Shown: piece after piece, positions 42,225 through 52,113 of the stretch | How positions within the stretch are numbered: position 1 is the first letter of the stretch | How the letters are laid out: each line of letters starts with the position of its first letter | Position numbers and translations under genes: made by a program | Notes under the pieces: generated by a model | What the model was told of the DNA's origin: nothing | What the model saw: only the letters and a program-made list of their open reading frames with translations | Databases searched by the model: none | Assembly (NCBI GenBank): GCA_903908495.1 | Contig: CAIVSK010000014.1 | Coordinates: 27,315-91,314, forward strand | Origin: Akkermansiaceae bacterium | GTDB lineage: Bacteria; Verrucomicrobiota; Verrucomicrobiia; Verrucomicrobiales; Akkermansiaceae | Length of the DNA stretch: 64,000 nt | Reading direction: 5' to 3'

Positions 42225-45200
42225 CTAACGGGAGTGCAGGGTGGCGGTGGCGGGTGCCAGGCCCTCCGCGGTGGCGGTGACGCGGATCTCGCCGGGCTGA
42301 CCGCGGTGGGCGCGGACGATGGCCAGGGCGAGGCCGTTGAAGGTGGTGCGGCGCGATGCTTGGAACGGCTCGAAACTCGTGGCATCGCCATTGTCCACGG
42401 CGATGACCTCGGCCGGCCCGGTGAGGGTGAAGGTCACCGGCAGGGCGGCGCGGGGGACCAGGGTGCCCACCGCGTCGCAGACCCGCACGGTGAGAAACAC
42501 CAGGTCGTCACCATCAGCCTTGAAGTCGGCGCGGTCGGCCGTGAGATCGAGCTTGGCCGCCGCGGTGGCCGTGCGCTGGACGGTTTGCGCCCACGGCGCG
42601 CCGTTTTTGTAAGCGACGAGACGCAGCTCGCCGGGTTCATATTTCACGTCGTCCCAGCGCAGCCGATACTCGCCTGCGGCGCGGTGTTTGCGGCCTAGCG
42701 ATTTGTTGTTGAGAAACAACTCCGCCTCGTCGCCGGAGGTGTAGGCATGCACCGGGGTGACCTGGCCGACGCGTTCGGGCCAGGACCAATGCGGCAGCAG
42801 GTGAGCCATCGGAAGTTCCGGCCGCCAGCGTGCCTGATAGAGATAGTAGCGGTCCTTGGGGAAGCCCGCCAGATCGATGATGCCGAAATACGAACTGCGG
42901 GCCGGCGATTGGCTGCCGATTTTTGCCAGCAACGCCTGGTGCGCGAGTTTTTCCGCCTCACTGTGGAAATTGGTCAGTGTGGAGGCACCTCCGTTGTAGG
43001 GCGTGGGTTCACCGAGGTAGTCGAAGCCGGTCCAGACGAACTCGCCGGCACAGCCGGGGTTGCGGTCGAGGCCGGCGAATTCGACGTCGGGGTGATAGGC
43101 CCAGCCGGGCGCGTAAAGGTCGTACGAGCTGACCTGATAGTTGAAGAATCCGCCACCCTTGTTGTTGGAGACCGGGAAAAAATACTCGCCGCGCGAGCTG
43201 ACGCAGGAGGCGGTTTCGGAGCCGAACAACGGCCGTTGCGGGTGGTTTTTGAGGAACTCGCCATACATGTGCGGCTTGTAGTTGTAGCCGAAGACGTCGA
43301 CCGCGTCCTGCATGCCATTGTTGCCGGAAGCGGGATTGTCACAGCCGATGCCAACCTGGCGGCTGGGGTCCTCGCGGTGCACGATGCCGCGCAACTCGGT
43401 GGCCAGCGCCGGGCCGGTCTTGGCGTTGCCGGCTTCCGGGATTTCATTGCCGATGCTCCACAGCACCACGCACGGGTGGTTGCGGTCGCGCCGCACGAAA
43501 TCCGTTAGATCTCGCTCGTGCCAGCGCTCGAAGTCGCGGGAGTAGTCATTGGGAGTTTTGCCTTGTTTCCAGCAATCGAACGCCTCGTCCATGACCACAA
43601 AACCCATGCGGTCGCACAGATCGAGCAATTCAGGCGCGGGCGGGTTGTGGGAAGTGCGGATGGCGTTGCAGCCCATGCTGCCGAGTATCTCCAACTGGCG
43701 GCGCAGGGCCCGCGTATTGATCGCGCTGCCGAGCGCGCCGAGGTCGTGGTGCTCGCAGACGCCGCGCACATCGAGGCGTTGGCCATTGACCAGGAGCCCG
43801 CGCTTGGCGTCGAAGACCGCGGTGCGGATGCCGAAAGTCGTCTCGGCGGTGTCGGTCAATTTACCGGCCACGGTGATGTTGCAGCGCACGACGTAGAGGG
43901 CGGGAGCGGCGGGATTCCACAGCATCGGGTTTGCCACGGTGAACGTCTGCTCGGCGCTGGTCCGGGGCGCGCCCGCAGCGAGGGTCAGGCGGGTGAGCTG
44001 GGGGGCGGCGGCGGCCCTGGGAGCGCCCGCAGCGGCGATGCCGAGGGCGAAGATGCGGGTTTCAATCACCGCTTCCGCGGCCTGCACGCCGGGGTTTTCA
44101 ATTTCTAGCGATACCTTCACGGTGGCGCGGGCGGTCTCGACCGCCGGGGTGGTGACAAACAAGCCGCCCGGGGCGACGCGCAGCGCGCCGGTGGTGACCA
44201 GGCGGACGTTGCGATAGATGCCGCCGCCCGGATACCAGCGTGACGAGTTGGGGGGATTGTTCAGGCGCACGGCCACCGTGTTGGGCGCGCCGGGTTTGAG
44301 ATGCGCGGTGAGTTCGACCTGGAACGAGGAATAGCCGTAGGCGCGTTCGCCGACCGGTTGGCCGTTGAGCCAGACCTGGGCATGAGACATCGCGCCGTCG
44401 AATTCGAGAAACACCCGCTTGCCCGTTAGATCCGCCGCGGCTTGGAACGTCTTGCGGTACCAGCCGACGCCCGGCCACGGCAGGCGGCCGGTTTCGGCGG
44501 ACACGTCGAAGGTGAACGGCCCCTCGATCGCCCAGTCGTGCGGCAAGTCGAGTTTGCGCCAGCCGGCTGCGTCGAAGGCCGCGCTCTCCGGCGTGGGGGC
44601 GGCGTCGACGAGCTTGGCGCGGCGGATCGGCGCGCCTGCCGCATCCGTGAGAGTGATCTCGCGAATGCTGGCCCAGCCGCCCGCCGGCAGCGCGCTGGTA
44701 GAGATGCGCAAGTGGCGAAAGCGGCCGGCGAGGTGGAGCGCCGCGGCCGGATCGGCACCGCCGGAGGCCAGTGGCGACCATGACTTGGTGTCGGCCGACC
44801 CCTCGACGGTGAAGGCGTAGCCCTGCGGCTTTTCCCAACTGATGGCGATGCTGCCGAGGTCCAGCGGTTTGCCAAAATCGAGGGCCAGCCACTGGTTGGC
44901 GGCGGCATTGGCGGCGCACCAGCGGGTGTCCGCATCGCCGTCGAAGGCCATCTCGGCGGTGTTGCCCCTGTCCGCCTCTTCCGATGAGGCGGTGGCGCTG
45001 ACCGACCAATTCGAGCTGCCGGGCTCGCGGACGACCGAGCCGTCAGGCAGTTTGCCAAATCGCGCGAAGCTCCAACCGGCGTTGAAGTTCTCAATGCTGC
45101 GCGCGGTGTCGCCGGGAATGCCCGCAATGTGCAAGTCGGGTGCGGCGGCGGCTTGCCAGCGGTCCGGCGGCGGCGCGGCGGACTGGCCTGGGTTGGCCAG

Positions 45201-45248
45201 CATGAGCGATGCAAACAGCGAAATGGCCTGGAATTGACAGCGGGACAT
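42225..45248 (-). CDS. Secreted GH2-family beta-galactosidase-like enzyme with an inserted F5/8 type C domain
   Basis: This 1007-residue protein has a signal peptide (about 1-24). The GH2 N-terminal sandwich begins at ENFNAGWSFARFG (53-65). It is interrupted by a discoidin-like domain (about 76-205: NWSVSATASSEEADRGNTAE, FDGDADTRWCA, IREITLTDAAG) and resumes at WRKLDLPHDWAIEGPF. The barrel has the acid/base Glu in WSIGNEIPEAG and the nucleophile Glu in LFGSETASC, as in GH2 beta-galactosidases. The C-terminal part has a DUF4982-like domain (VHAYTSGDEAELFLNNKSLG) and an invasin-type Ig domain (LTADRADFKADGDDLVFLTV). The open frame extends to 45416, but ATG 45248 gives the signal peptide directly. 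A galactose-containing side chain is the likely substrate. Confidence 0.9.
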   Translation of the reverse strand: MSRCQFQAISLFASLMLANPGQSAAPPPDRWQAAAAPDLHIAGIPGDTARSIENFNAGWSFARFGKLPDGSVVREPGSSNWSVSATASSEEADRGNTAEMAFDGDADTRWCAANAAANQWLALDFGKPLDLGSIAISWEKPQGYAFTVEGSADTKSWSPLASGGADPAAALHLAGRFRHLRISTSALPAGGWASIREITLTDAAGAPIRRAKLVDAAPTPESAAFDAAGWRKLDLPHDWAIEGPFTFDVSAETGRLPWPGVGWYRKTFQAAADLTGKRVFLEFDGAMSHAQVWLNGQPVGERAYGYSSFQVELTAHLKPGAPNTVAVRLNNPPNSSRWYPGGGIYRNVRLVTTGALRVAPGGLFVTTPAVETARATVKVSLEIENPGVQAAEAVIETRIFALGIAAAGAPRAAAAPQLTRLTLAAGAPRTSAEQTFTVANPMLWNPAAPALYVVRCNITVAGKLTDTAETTFGIRTAVFDAKRGLLVNGQRLDVRGVCEHHDLGALGSAINTRALRRQLEILGSMGCNAIRTSHNPPAPELLDLCDRMGFVVMDEAFDCWKQGKTPNDYSRDFERWHERDLTDFVRRDRNHPCVVLWSIGNEIPEAGNAKTGPALATELRGIVHREDPSRQVGIGCDNPASGNNGMQDAVDVFGYNYKPHMYGEFLKNHPQRPLFGSETASCVSSRGEYFFPVSNNKGGGFFNYQVSSYDLYAPGWAYHPDVEFAGLDRNPGCAGEFVWTGFDYLGEPTPYNGGASTLTNFHSEAEKLAHQALLAKIGSQSPARSSYFGIIDLAGFPKDRYYLYQARWRPELPMAHLLPHWSWPERVGQVTPVHAYTSGDEAELFLNNKSLGRKHRAAGEYRLRWDDVKYEPGELRLVAYKNGAPWAQTVQRTATAAAKLDLTADRADFKADGDDLVFLTVRVCDAVGTLVPRAALPVTFTLTGPAEVIAVDNGDATSFEPFQASRRTTFNGLALAIVRAHRGQPGEIRVTATAEGLAPATATLHSR

Positions 45249-45307
45249 GCAGGCAGTGTGAGACCGCCGCTCTGCCCGGTCAAGTCTGCACTGGCGGATC
45301 CTTCCGG

Positions 45308-45328
45308 GCAACTTCCAGCATGAGTTGC
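45308..45328 (-). promoter_or_regulatory. Inverted repeat upstream of the GH2 gene
   Basis: GCAACT (45308-45313) and AGTTGC (45323-45328) form a perfect 6-bp inverted repeat with a 9-base spacer, 60-80 bp upstream of the start codon at 45248. It could be a regulator site or an RNA hairpin in the leader. It differs from the palindrome in front of the regulator gene. Confidence 0.3.
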
Positions 45329-45441
45329 GGAATACACCTAACAGCACACCCACGGCGCAACACCCAGCCAATTTGAAGGAACGGATAGAGACTTTGAAAT
45401 AGAAATTCCTTGCCATGGCCGGCTATTGTCCTACTGCCAGC

Positions 45442-46728
<1,287 letters not shown>

Positions 46729-47107
46729 TGAGTTGATTCAAATTTCGGGAATGCAGGAAAGGGGATGAGTGGCAAGACGGCCGGGCTGGGGGTGGCGGTG
46801 CCGTCAGCGTCGTCTCAGCGTTTTGGGTTTTGTGGGCAGGGTTTTGGCAGTTAGAAATGACAATGGATGAGTGACTCCCAGAGACTATTGGGTTTTACTT
46901 GATTTTTAGTCATCGAATAGATATACTTTAATATATTTGCATTTCCGTAATAGCCGGAGAGCGGAAGCAGTTGCTGATGGCACGTCAGGTGGCCGGACGC
47001 GATGGTGGCCACCGCCGGGCGAATGTCGCCGGGAAGCCCCCCGATGATCCGCATTGTGTTTCGGGGTGCGCTGCGGTATCGCTGTTGCTGATTTTGACCC
47101 CGACCGC
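46729..47107. other. Divergent intergenic region, AT-rich in its centre
   Basis: The region separates the minus-strand dehydrogenase from the plus-strand DUF6055 fragment. It contains a markedly AT-rich block at about 46890-46950 (runs such as TACTTTAATATATTTGC) in an otherwise GC-rich sequence, which is the likely promoter zone of the dehydrogenase gene. No coding sequence or clear -35/-10 pair is supported. Confidence 0.45.
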
Positions 47108-47512
47108 ATGAAAATTCACACCGTTGGCGAAACCGTGTTCGCATTCGCGATGATTTTGGCAACCCGTTCCGTCGCATACCCGCAAACCGGATCCGCCCCC
47201 AGCGCTGCGGCGAGAGCGTCCATCGATATCGCCGCAGCGAGGCCCGGCGGCAAGGAGGTCCTCATCCCCAGTCGCATCTTCGAGGTTCCCGCGGGCAATG
47301 ACTTCAACGATCCCGCCAGTGATTTCAGTTTGCATCGCAGCAAGGCGACCGACAACTTTGTCCTGTTCTGGGCGAAAGAATACGGCGACGACCCGATGGC
47401 CAACAGCGTCGCCAATCGCCGCTTTGACGCCGCCGCCGCCCTCAAGGAGGCCGACCGATTCCACAAGTTCAACCTCACCGGCACGAGCGCGGATGATTCC
47501 ATCATTCATTAG
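47108..47512 (+). pseudogene. N-terminal fragment of a DUF6055-like secreted protein
   Basis: The 134-residue frame has a signal-like N-terminus (MKIHTVGETVFAFAMILATR). It is followed by IPSRIFEVPAGNDFNDPASD and LHRSKATDNFVLFWAKEYGDDP, then FDAAAALKEADRFHKFNLTG. The RSK-x-x-DN-[FV]-V-[LV]-FW block with a following GDDP is characteristic of DUF6055 proteins, which are several hundred residues long and include the catalytic-looking middle and C-terminal parts. Those parts are missing: the frame ends soon after DRFHKF with an unrelated tail. It is probably a truncated gene. The family call rests on one block. Confidence 0.5.
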
Positions 47513-47674
47513 CCGATGGCGCAACAACCCTGCGCTGCTGACTTGGCCAGCGAAAGGGGTTGGCTCCGCAGGTGGATCCGCGCTGGACACAAGACCGGAA
47601 GTCACCGTGAATATTTGTCGCAGGGGCAACTTCGCGCTTGACATGGGGCGTCTGATCCCGTCATTGCCAATGGC

Positions 47675-50600
47675 GTGATTGAACCAAGCGGTACCATTTC
47701 CGATGCGATCCCATGTGGAGGCGCTGATGGTCACCGGTTGCATCCGCGCACGGTCGGTTGGTTTGGCACCACGTGCGTGGCGATGGGAGGCATCAATCAG
47801 AGTTTGTTCTTGATTGGCGCGTTGTTTATCGGTCAGGAAGCAATTTTGGGCCAGGGCAGTGCGGCGGTGCCGTTGCTCATCGTGGGTCTGTTGTTGAGCT
47901 GGGCGGCGACGCCCGGCTGGACCGAATTGATTCTAATGTATCCCAACCGGGTCGGCGGCATTGCTGCGACCTGTGCGGAGGCGTTCCGGCCGTACAGTCC
48001 GGTGCTGGCCAATCTCACCGGAGTGTGTTACTGGTGGGGCTGGGTACCGACCTGCGGGTTGACCGCGTTGCTCTCTGCTTCGGCCATCAACCAATGGTAT
48101 GCGCCGTGGTTTCCGGTGCCGCTCATGGCGGGGTGCATCGTGGCCATTTTTGCAGGGGTGAACCTGTGCGGCGTGAAATGGGTGATGCGGATGGCCATGC
48201 CCATCGCCACGGCCTCGGCGGTGTTGGCTTTCTTGTCGGCCGTCATCCCGGTTTTCAGCGGCACCGTGGATTGGCAGCAGGCGTTTACCTATCACCTGAC
48301 GGTGCCCTTCGCCGGGATCTTCGGTCAGGTCACCAGCGTGATGGCGGGCATCTACCTGATTGGTTTCGCCGCCCCGGCTTTCGAGCAGGCGTCCTGCCAC
48401 GTCGGGGAGACCATCAATCCGAACAAAAACGTGCCGCGAGCGATGTTGGCGAGTGCGGTGCTCGCCTCGCTCTATTTCATCATTCTGCCGGTGGTGTGGC
48501 TCGGGGCGCTGGGGCCTGAGCCGCTGGGCAAGGAGCTCGCGCTGGAGTTGGGGCCGACGTTTGCGCCGCTGCTGGGTGGTGCGGCGAAGGCAGCGGCGAT
48601 CTGGTTCATGATCCTCAACATGTTTCATGGCACGATTGCGCCCTTGGCCGGGGCGGCGCGCACGCTGGCCCAATTGGCCGAGGACGGATTGCTGCCGGAG
48701 TTCATGGCCAAGCGCTCCAAGACGGATGCGCCGTGGGTGACAACGGTTCTGACGGCGGTGATGGCGATCGCCTTCCTGCTCATTGGCGATCCGGTGTGGC
48801 TGATTGCGGCGGCCAATCTCACCTATCTGATTGGCATCGGCATGCCCAACGTCGCCGTCTGGTTGTTGCGCAAGGATGAGCCGGAGATGGCACGGCCGTA
48901 CCGGGCACCGCGTGGCACGATCATGCTGGGAGTCATCGCGGCGGGCATCTGGGGCCTCTCCACCGTGCTCGGTTTCCAACAATTCGGCATGCGCACCGTG
49001 CTCATCGGCATTGCCTTTGCCTATTCGGGGGCCGCGCTATACGCATGGCGCAAGATGGCCGACCGCCACAAGGCGGGACTGCCGCTCATTGCCCGCACGC
49101 TGCATTTGAAGCTCACCGGGGCGATGCTTTTGGTGTTGGCCTTCGATGCGATCGGTTACCTCATCGCCATTGACAACGTGCCCCGCCACGACACCGCGCT
49201 GATCACCGCGTTGGAGGATATTTTTGTGGTGGTGGCGCTGTTGACCATTGCCATCGGGTTGATTTTGCCGGGCATGATCGCCCATTCGGCGGTGGAGGTA
49301 TCCAAAGCCACCGATCTGCTGGTCAAGGGGACATTGGCCGATTTCACCCGCGCCATGCAGGCCTTGGCGGCCGGTGATTTGGAGGCCGCCAAGGCGCATT
49401 TCACGCTGGTGCCTGTGATCGTGCATTCGCGCGATGAGCTCGGCGACATGGCGGAGAATTTCAACCGGCTGCAGGAAGAAATCGGGCTGGCGGCGATGGG
49501 TTTGGCGGGGGCGCGCGAAGGCCTTTGGGCAAGCCGCGAGGCGCTCACCGCCACCAACCAGCAACTGCAGGAAGCCAATGCACAACTGACCCACGAATTG
49601 GCCGAACGCAAAGCCGCGGAGCAATCGTTGCGCGAATCGCAGCAGCGCCTCAGCGACGTGCAACTCGCCTTGGACGAGCACGCCTTGGTCGCCATCACCG
49701 ACCAGAGCGGCCGGATCAATTACGTCAACAACAAGTTCTGCGAGGTCTCACAATATTCCCGCGATGAGCTGCTCGGCGCGGACTTCCGCCTGATCAACTC
49801 CGGTTTCCACCCGAAAACATTTTTTGTCCAGCTGTGGGAGACGATTGGCCGCGGCCAGATCTGGAAAGGTGAGATCCAGAACCGCGCCAAGGATGGCTCG
49901 GCCTACTGGGTGGAGACCACCATTGTGCCCTGCCTCGACGAGCAGGGCAAACCGAGCCAGTTCATTGCGATTCGCACCGACATTACCGCGCGACGCAAAA
50001 CCGAGTTCGAGCTGGTCAGTGCCCGCGATGCCGCCCAGGCGGCCAACCTCAGCAAGTCCCAGTTCTTAGCCAACATGAGCCACGAAATCCGCACGCCCAT
50101 GAATGGCGTCATCGGCATGACCGGCTTGCTGGAGGAAACCTCCCTTGATGCCGACCAGCACGACCTTGTGCAAACCATCCGCAAGAGCGGCGACCTGCTG
50201 CTGACCATTATCAATGACATCCTGGATTTCTCCAAGATCGAAGCGGGCAAGCTGACGTTTGAAATGCACGACTTCAATGTGTGCGATGTGGTGGCGGACA
50301 CCTTGGAGATGCTGACGGAATCCGCCCACGGCAAGGGGCTCAGGTTGCTGGGGTTGGTGGAGGCCGGGCTGTTTGCCCATGTGCGCGGTGACGCCGGGCG
50401 TCTGCGCCAGGTGCTGACCAATTTGCTGAACAACGCGATCAAGTTCACCCATCAAGGCGAGGTGGTGCTGCGGGTGGTTCCGGTTTCCGACGCGATGCTG
50501 CGCTTTGAAATTTCCGACTCGGGCATTGGCATCAGCGCCGACGATCAACTCGGCCTCTTCCAGCCGTTCAGCCAAGTGGATGGATCCACCAGTCGCAAAT

Positions 50601-51271
50601 TCGGAGGCACCGGCCTCGGGCTTGCCATCGCCCGCCAATTGGTTCACCTGATGCAGGGAGACATCGGTGTGACGAGCGAGCCCGGCCGTGGATCGACGTT
50701 CTGGTTCACCGCGCACTTCGCACTGCAGTCAGCCGCCGCGCCACCCACCAGTCATATCATCGTGCTCGACGGCCGCGATGAGGTGGTGGCCGAGAGTGCG
50801 GTGGCGGGCCACCGCGCCAGCACACGCCGGGTGGGCGATTCGCCACTGTCGCCACTGTCGCCACTGCCGGCGTCAGCCACGAGCGGTGCCCGCAACCCGG
50901 CGGTGCGGATTCTTTTGGCAGAGGACAACATCATCAACCAGAAGGTGGCGCTGCGGATGTTGGCCAAACTCGGATATCATGCCGATACGGTGGCCGATGG
51001 CAACGAGGTGCTCGAAGCGCTCCAGCGTATCGATTATGACATCATTTTCATGGATTGCCAGATGCCCGAACTCGACGGCTACGAAACCACTCGGCTAATT
51101 CGGCTGGCGGACGGCCGCCCGATCCACATCATCGCCATTACCGCCAACGCGATGGGCTGGGACCGTGAGAAATGCCTCGCGGCCGGCATGAACGACTACG
51201 TCGCCAAGCCCCTGAAGTCCCCGGATCTCCAGGCCGCCCTGAGCCGCTGGCAGATGACGCCCCTCAATTAG
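47675..51271 (+). CDS. APC-family amino-acid-type permease fused to a hybrid sensor histidine kinase
   Basis: This is a single 1198-residue frame. Residues about 30-535 form an APC-superfamily permease with 12 or more helices (GGINQSLFLIGALF, CYWWGWVPTCGLTALLSASA, GETINPNKNVPRAML, MFHGTIAPLAGAARTLAQLA, NVAVWLLRKDEPEMARPYRA). A HAMP-like linker (about 555-605: FTRAMQALAAGDLEAAKAHF, DELGDMAENFNRL) and a coiled coil follow. A PAS domain spans about 662-775 (ITDQSGRINYVNNKFCEVSQ). HisKA has His803 in NMSHEIRTPMNG, and the ATPase has NLLNNAIKF, DSGIGIS and GGTGLGLAIA. After an SPLSPLSPLP linker comes a receiver domain with Asp1127 in FMDCQMPELDGYE and Lys1178. No effector gene is adjacent. The GTG start at 47675 is weak; a TTG at 47738 also precedes the first helix. 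Transport or ligand occupancy presumably controls the kinase. Confidence 0.92.
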   Translation: MIEPSGTISDAIPCGGADGHRLHPRTVGWFGTTCVAMGGINQSLFLIGALFIGQEAILGQGSAAVPLLIVGLLLSWAATPGWTELILMYPNRVGGIAATCAEAFRPYSPVLANLTGVCYWWGWVPTCGLTALLSASAINQWYAPWFPVPLMAGCIVAIFAGVNLCGVKWVMRMAMPIATASAVLAFLSAVIPVFSGTVDWQQAFTYHLTVPFAGIFGQVTSVMAGIYLIGFAAPAFEQASCHVGETINPNKNVPRAMLASAVLASLYFIILPVVWLGALGPEPLGKELALELGPTFAPLLGGAAKAAAIWFMILNMFHGTIAPLAGAARTLAQLAEDGLLPEFMAKRSKTDAPWVTTVLTAVMAIAFLLIGDPVWLIAAANLTYLIGIGMPNVAVWLLRKDEPEMARPYRAPRGTIMLGVIAAGIWGLSTVLGFQQFGMRTVLIGIAFAYSGAALYAWRKMADRHKAGLPLIARTLHLKLTGAMLLVLAFDAIGYLIAIDNVPRHDTALITALEDIFVVVALLTIAIGLILPGMIAHSAVEVSKATDLLVKGTLADFTRAMQALAAGDLEAAKAHFTLVPVIVHSRDELGDMAENFNRLQEEIGLAAMGLAGAREGLWASREALTATNQQLQEANAQLTHELAERKAAEQSLRESQQRLSDVQLALDEHALVAITDQSGRINYVNNKFCEVSQYSRDELLGADFRLINSGFHPKTFFVQLWETIGRGQIWKGEIQNRAKDGSAYWVETTIVPCLDEQGKPSQFIAIRTDITARRKTEFELVSARDAAQAANLSKSQFLANMSHEIRTPMNGVIGMTGLLEETSLDADQHDLVQTIRKSGDLLLTIINDILDFSKIEAGKLTFEMHDFNVCDVVADTLEMLTESAHGKGLRLLGLVEAGLFAHVRGDAGRLRQVLTNLLNNAIKFTHQGEVVLRVVPVSDAMLRFEISDSGIGISADDQLGLFQPFSQVDGSTSRKFGGTGLGLAIARQLVHLMQGDIGVTSEPGRGSTFWFTAHFALQSAAAPPTSHIIVLDGRDEVVAESAVAGHRASTRRVGDSPLSPLSPLPASATSGARNPAVRILLAEDNIINQKVALRMLAKLGYHADTVADGNEVLEALQRIDYDIIFMDCQMPELDGYETTRLIRLADGRPIHIIAITANAMGWDREKCLAAGMNDYVAKPLKSPDLQAALSRWQMTPLN

Positions 51272-51281
51272 CCTGCTGGGG

Positions 51282-51300
51282 TTTACATGTCGTTCACATG
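51282..51300 (+). promoter_or_regulatory. 11-bp phased direct repeat upstream of the MerR remnant
   Basis: TTTACATG (51282-51289) and TTCACATG (51293-51300) are 11 bp apart, one helical turn, in the 50 bases before the small MerR-like frame. B12-dependent MerR regulators of the CarH/LitR type bind direct repeats with this phasing and a core containing ACA. TTTACA could also serve as a -35 element. The match is by eye. Confidence 0.45.
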
Positions 51301-51322
51301 ATGTAGAGGTTCTGTGTAGCAA

Positions 51323-51469
51323 ATGCCAGACACCCTCCATCCCATCCAACGGGTCTCCCGCCTCACCGGGCTGAGCATGCACGTCATCACCGGTTACGAT
51401 CTCGCGCATCTGGGGGCGACCCTGGACGACCTGCGCAAACCCCGCCACCCCAAACACCCAACGACCTAA
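51323..51469 (+). pseudogene. Internally deleted MerR-family (LitR/CarH-like) regulator remnant
   Basis: The 48-residue frame starts MPDTLHPIQRVSRLTGLSMH and continues VITGYDLAHLGATLDDLRKP. The first ~21 residues match the start of the MerR winged helix (I-x-x-V-[AS]-R-x-TGLS-x-HV-[IL]), but the next expected residues, RAWERRY, are replaced by GYDLAHLG. The remainder resembles the last helix of a C-terminal domain such as the B12-binding domain. This fits an in-frame internal deletion of a regulator of about 300 residues. The SRPBCC gene begins 2 bases after its stop, so translation of the remnant may still couple to that gene. The LitR identity is inferred from motif, operator and neighbour. 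Confidence 0.55.
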
Positions 51470-51471
51470 CG

Positions 51472-51915
51472 ATGAAAGAATACACCCTGCAAACCGAAAT
51501 CTGGCTGCCACGCCCCCTCGACGAGGTGTTCGCCTTCTTTGCCGAGGCGCGCAACCTCGAGGCCCTCACCCCGCCTTGGGTGAAATTCTCCGTGCTGACC
51601 CCCGGCCACATCGAAATGCGGCCCGGCGCGCTGATTGACTATCAGATCCGGGTGCACGGCATCCCGATCCGTTGGCGCACCGAAATCACCGAGTGGCAGC
51701 CGCCTAACCACTTTGTTGACAAGCAACTGCGCGGCCCCTATCGGCTGTGGCATCACACCCACGCTTTTGAGGAGCGCGACGGCGGCACCCTCTGTCTGGA
51801 CCACGTGCGCTATTGCCCGCGGGGCGGGGCTCTCATCCACTGGTTGTTTGTGCGGCGCGACGTCGAGCGGATCTTCAACTACCGCCAGCAGCGGCTCCGG
51901 CAGTTGTTTCCATGA
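51472..51915 (+). CDS. SRPBCC-family (START-like) protein
   Basis: This 147-residue cytoplasmic protein has the features of the 'ligand-binding SRPBCC' subgroup: LQTEIWLPRPLDEVFAFFAE, then ARNLEALTPPWVKFSVL, RPGALIDYQIRVHGIPIRWR, TEITEWQPPNHFVDKQLRGP, WHHTHAF, GTLCLDHVRYCPRGGALIHW and FNYRQQRLRQLF. The fold forms a hydrophobic cavity for an unknown small ligand. Homologues are often encoded with light-responsive B12-MerR regulators and photolyases, consistent with the remnant directly upstream. The ATG at 51472 is nearly contiguous with the upstream stop. Confidence 0.9.
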   Translation: MKEYTLQTEIWLPRPLDEVFAFFAEARNLEALTPPWVKFSVLTPGHIEMRPGALIDYQIRVHGIPIRWRTEITEWQPPNHFVDKQLRGPYRLWHHTHAFEERDGGTLCLDHVRYCPRGGALIHWLFVRRDVERIFNYRQQRLRQLFP

Positions 51916-52113
51916 AGCCATCCAATGTCGCGACTCGAATTAGAATATCTGCAAGCCATTTCATCGTGAGTGGGATCGTGAAAAGAACCGATGCGCGTAT
52001 CGCCAAAACATATCCACCAAAAGCTAGGGCTGTGGCACCGTGTGATTGAGAAGATGGCGGTTTGAGTTTGTTGGGTGTCGGGAAGGGGATTGGATTGATT
52101 GCCTTTGCAGGAT

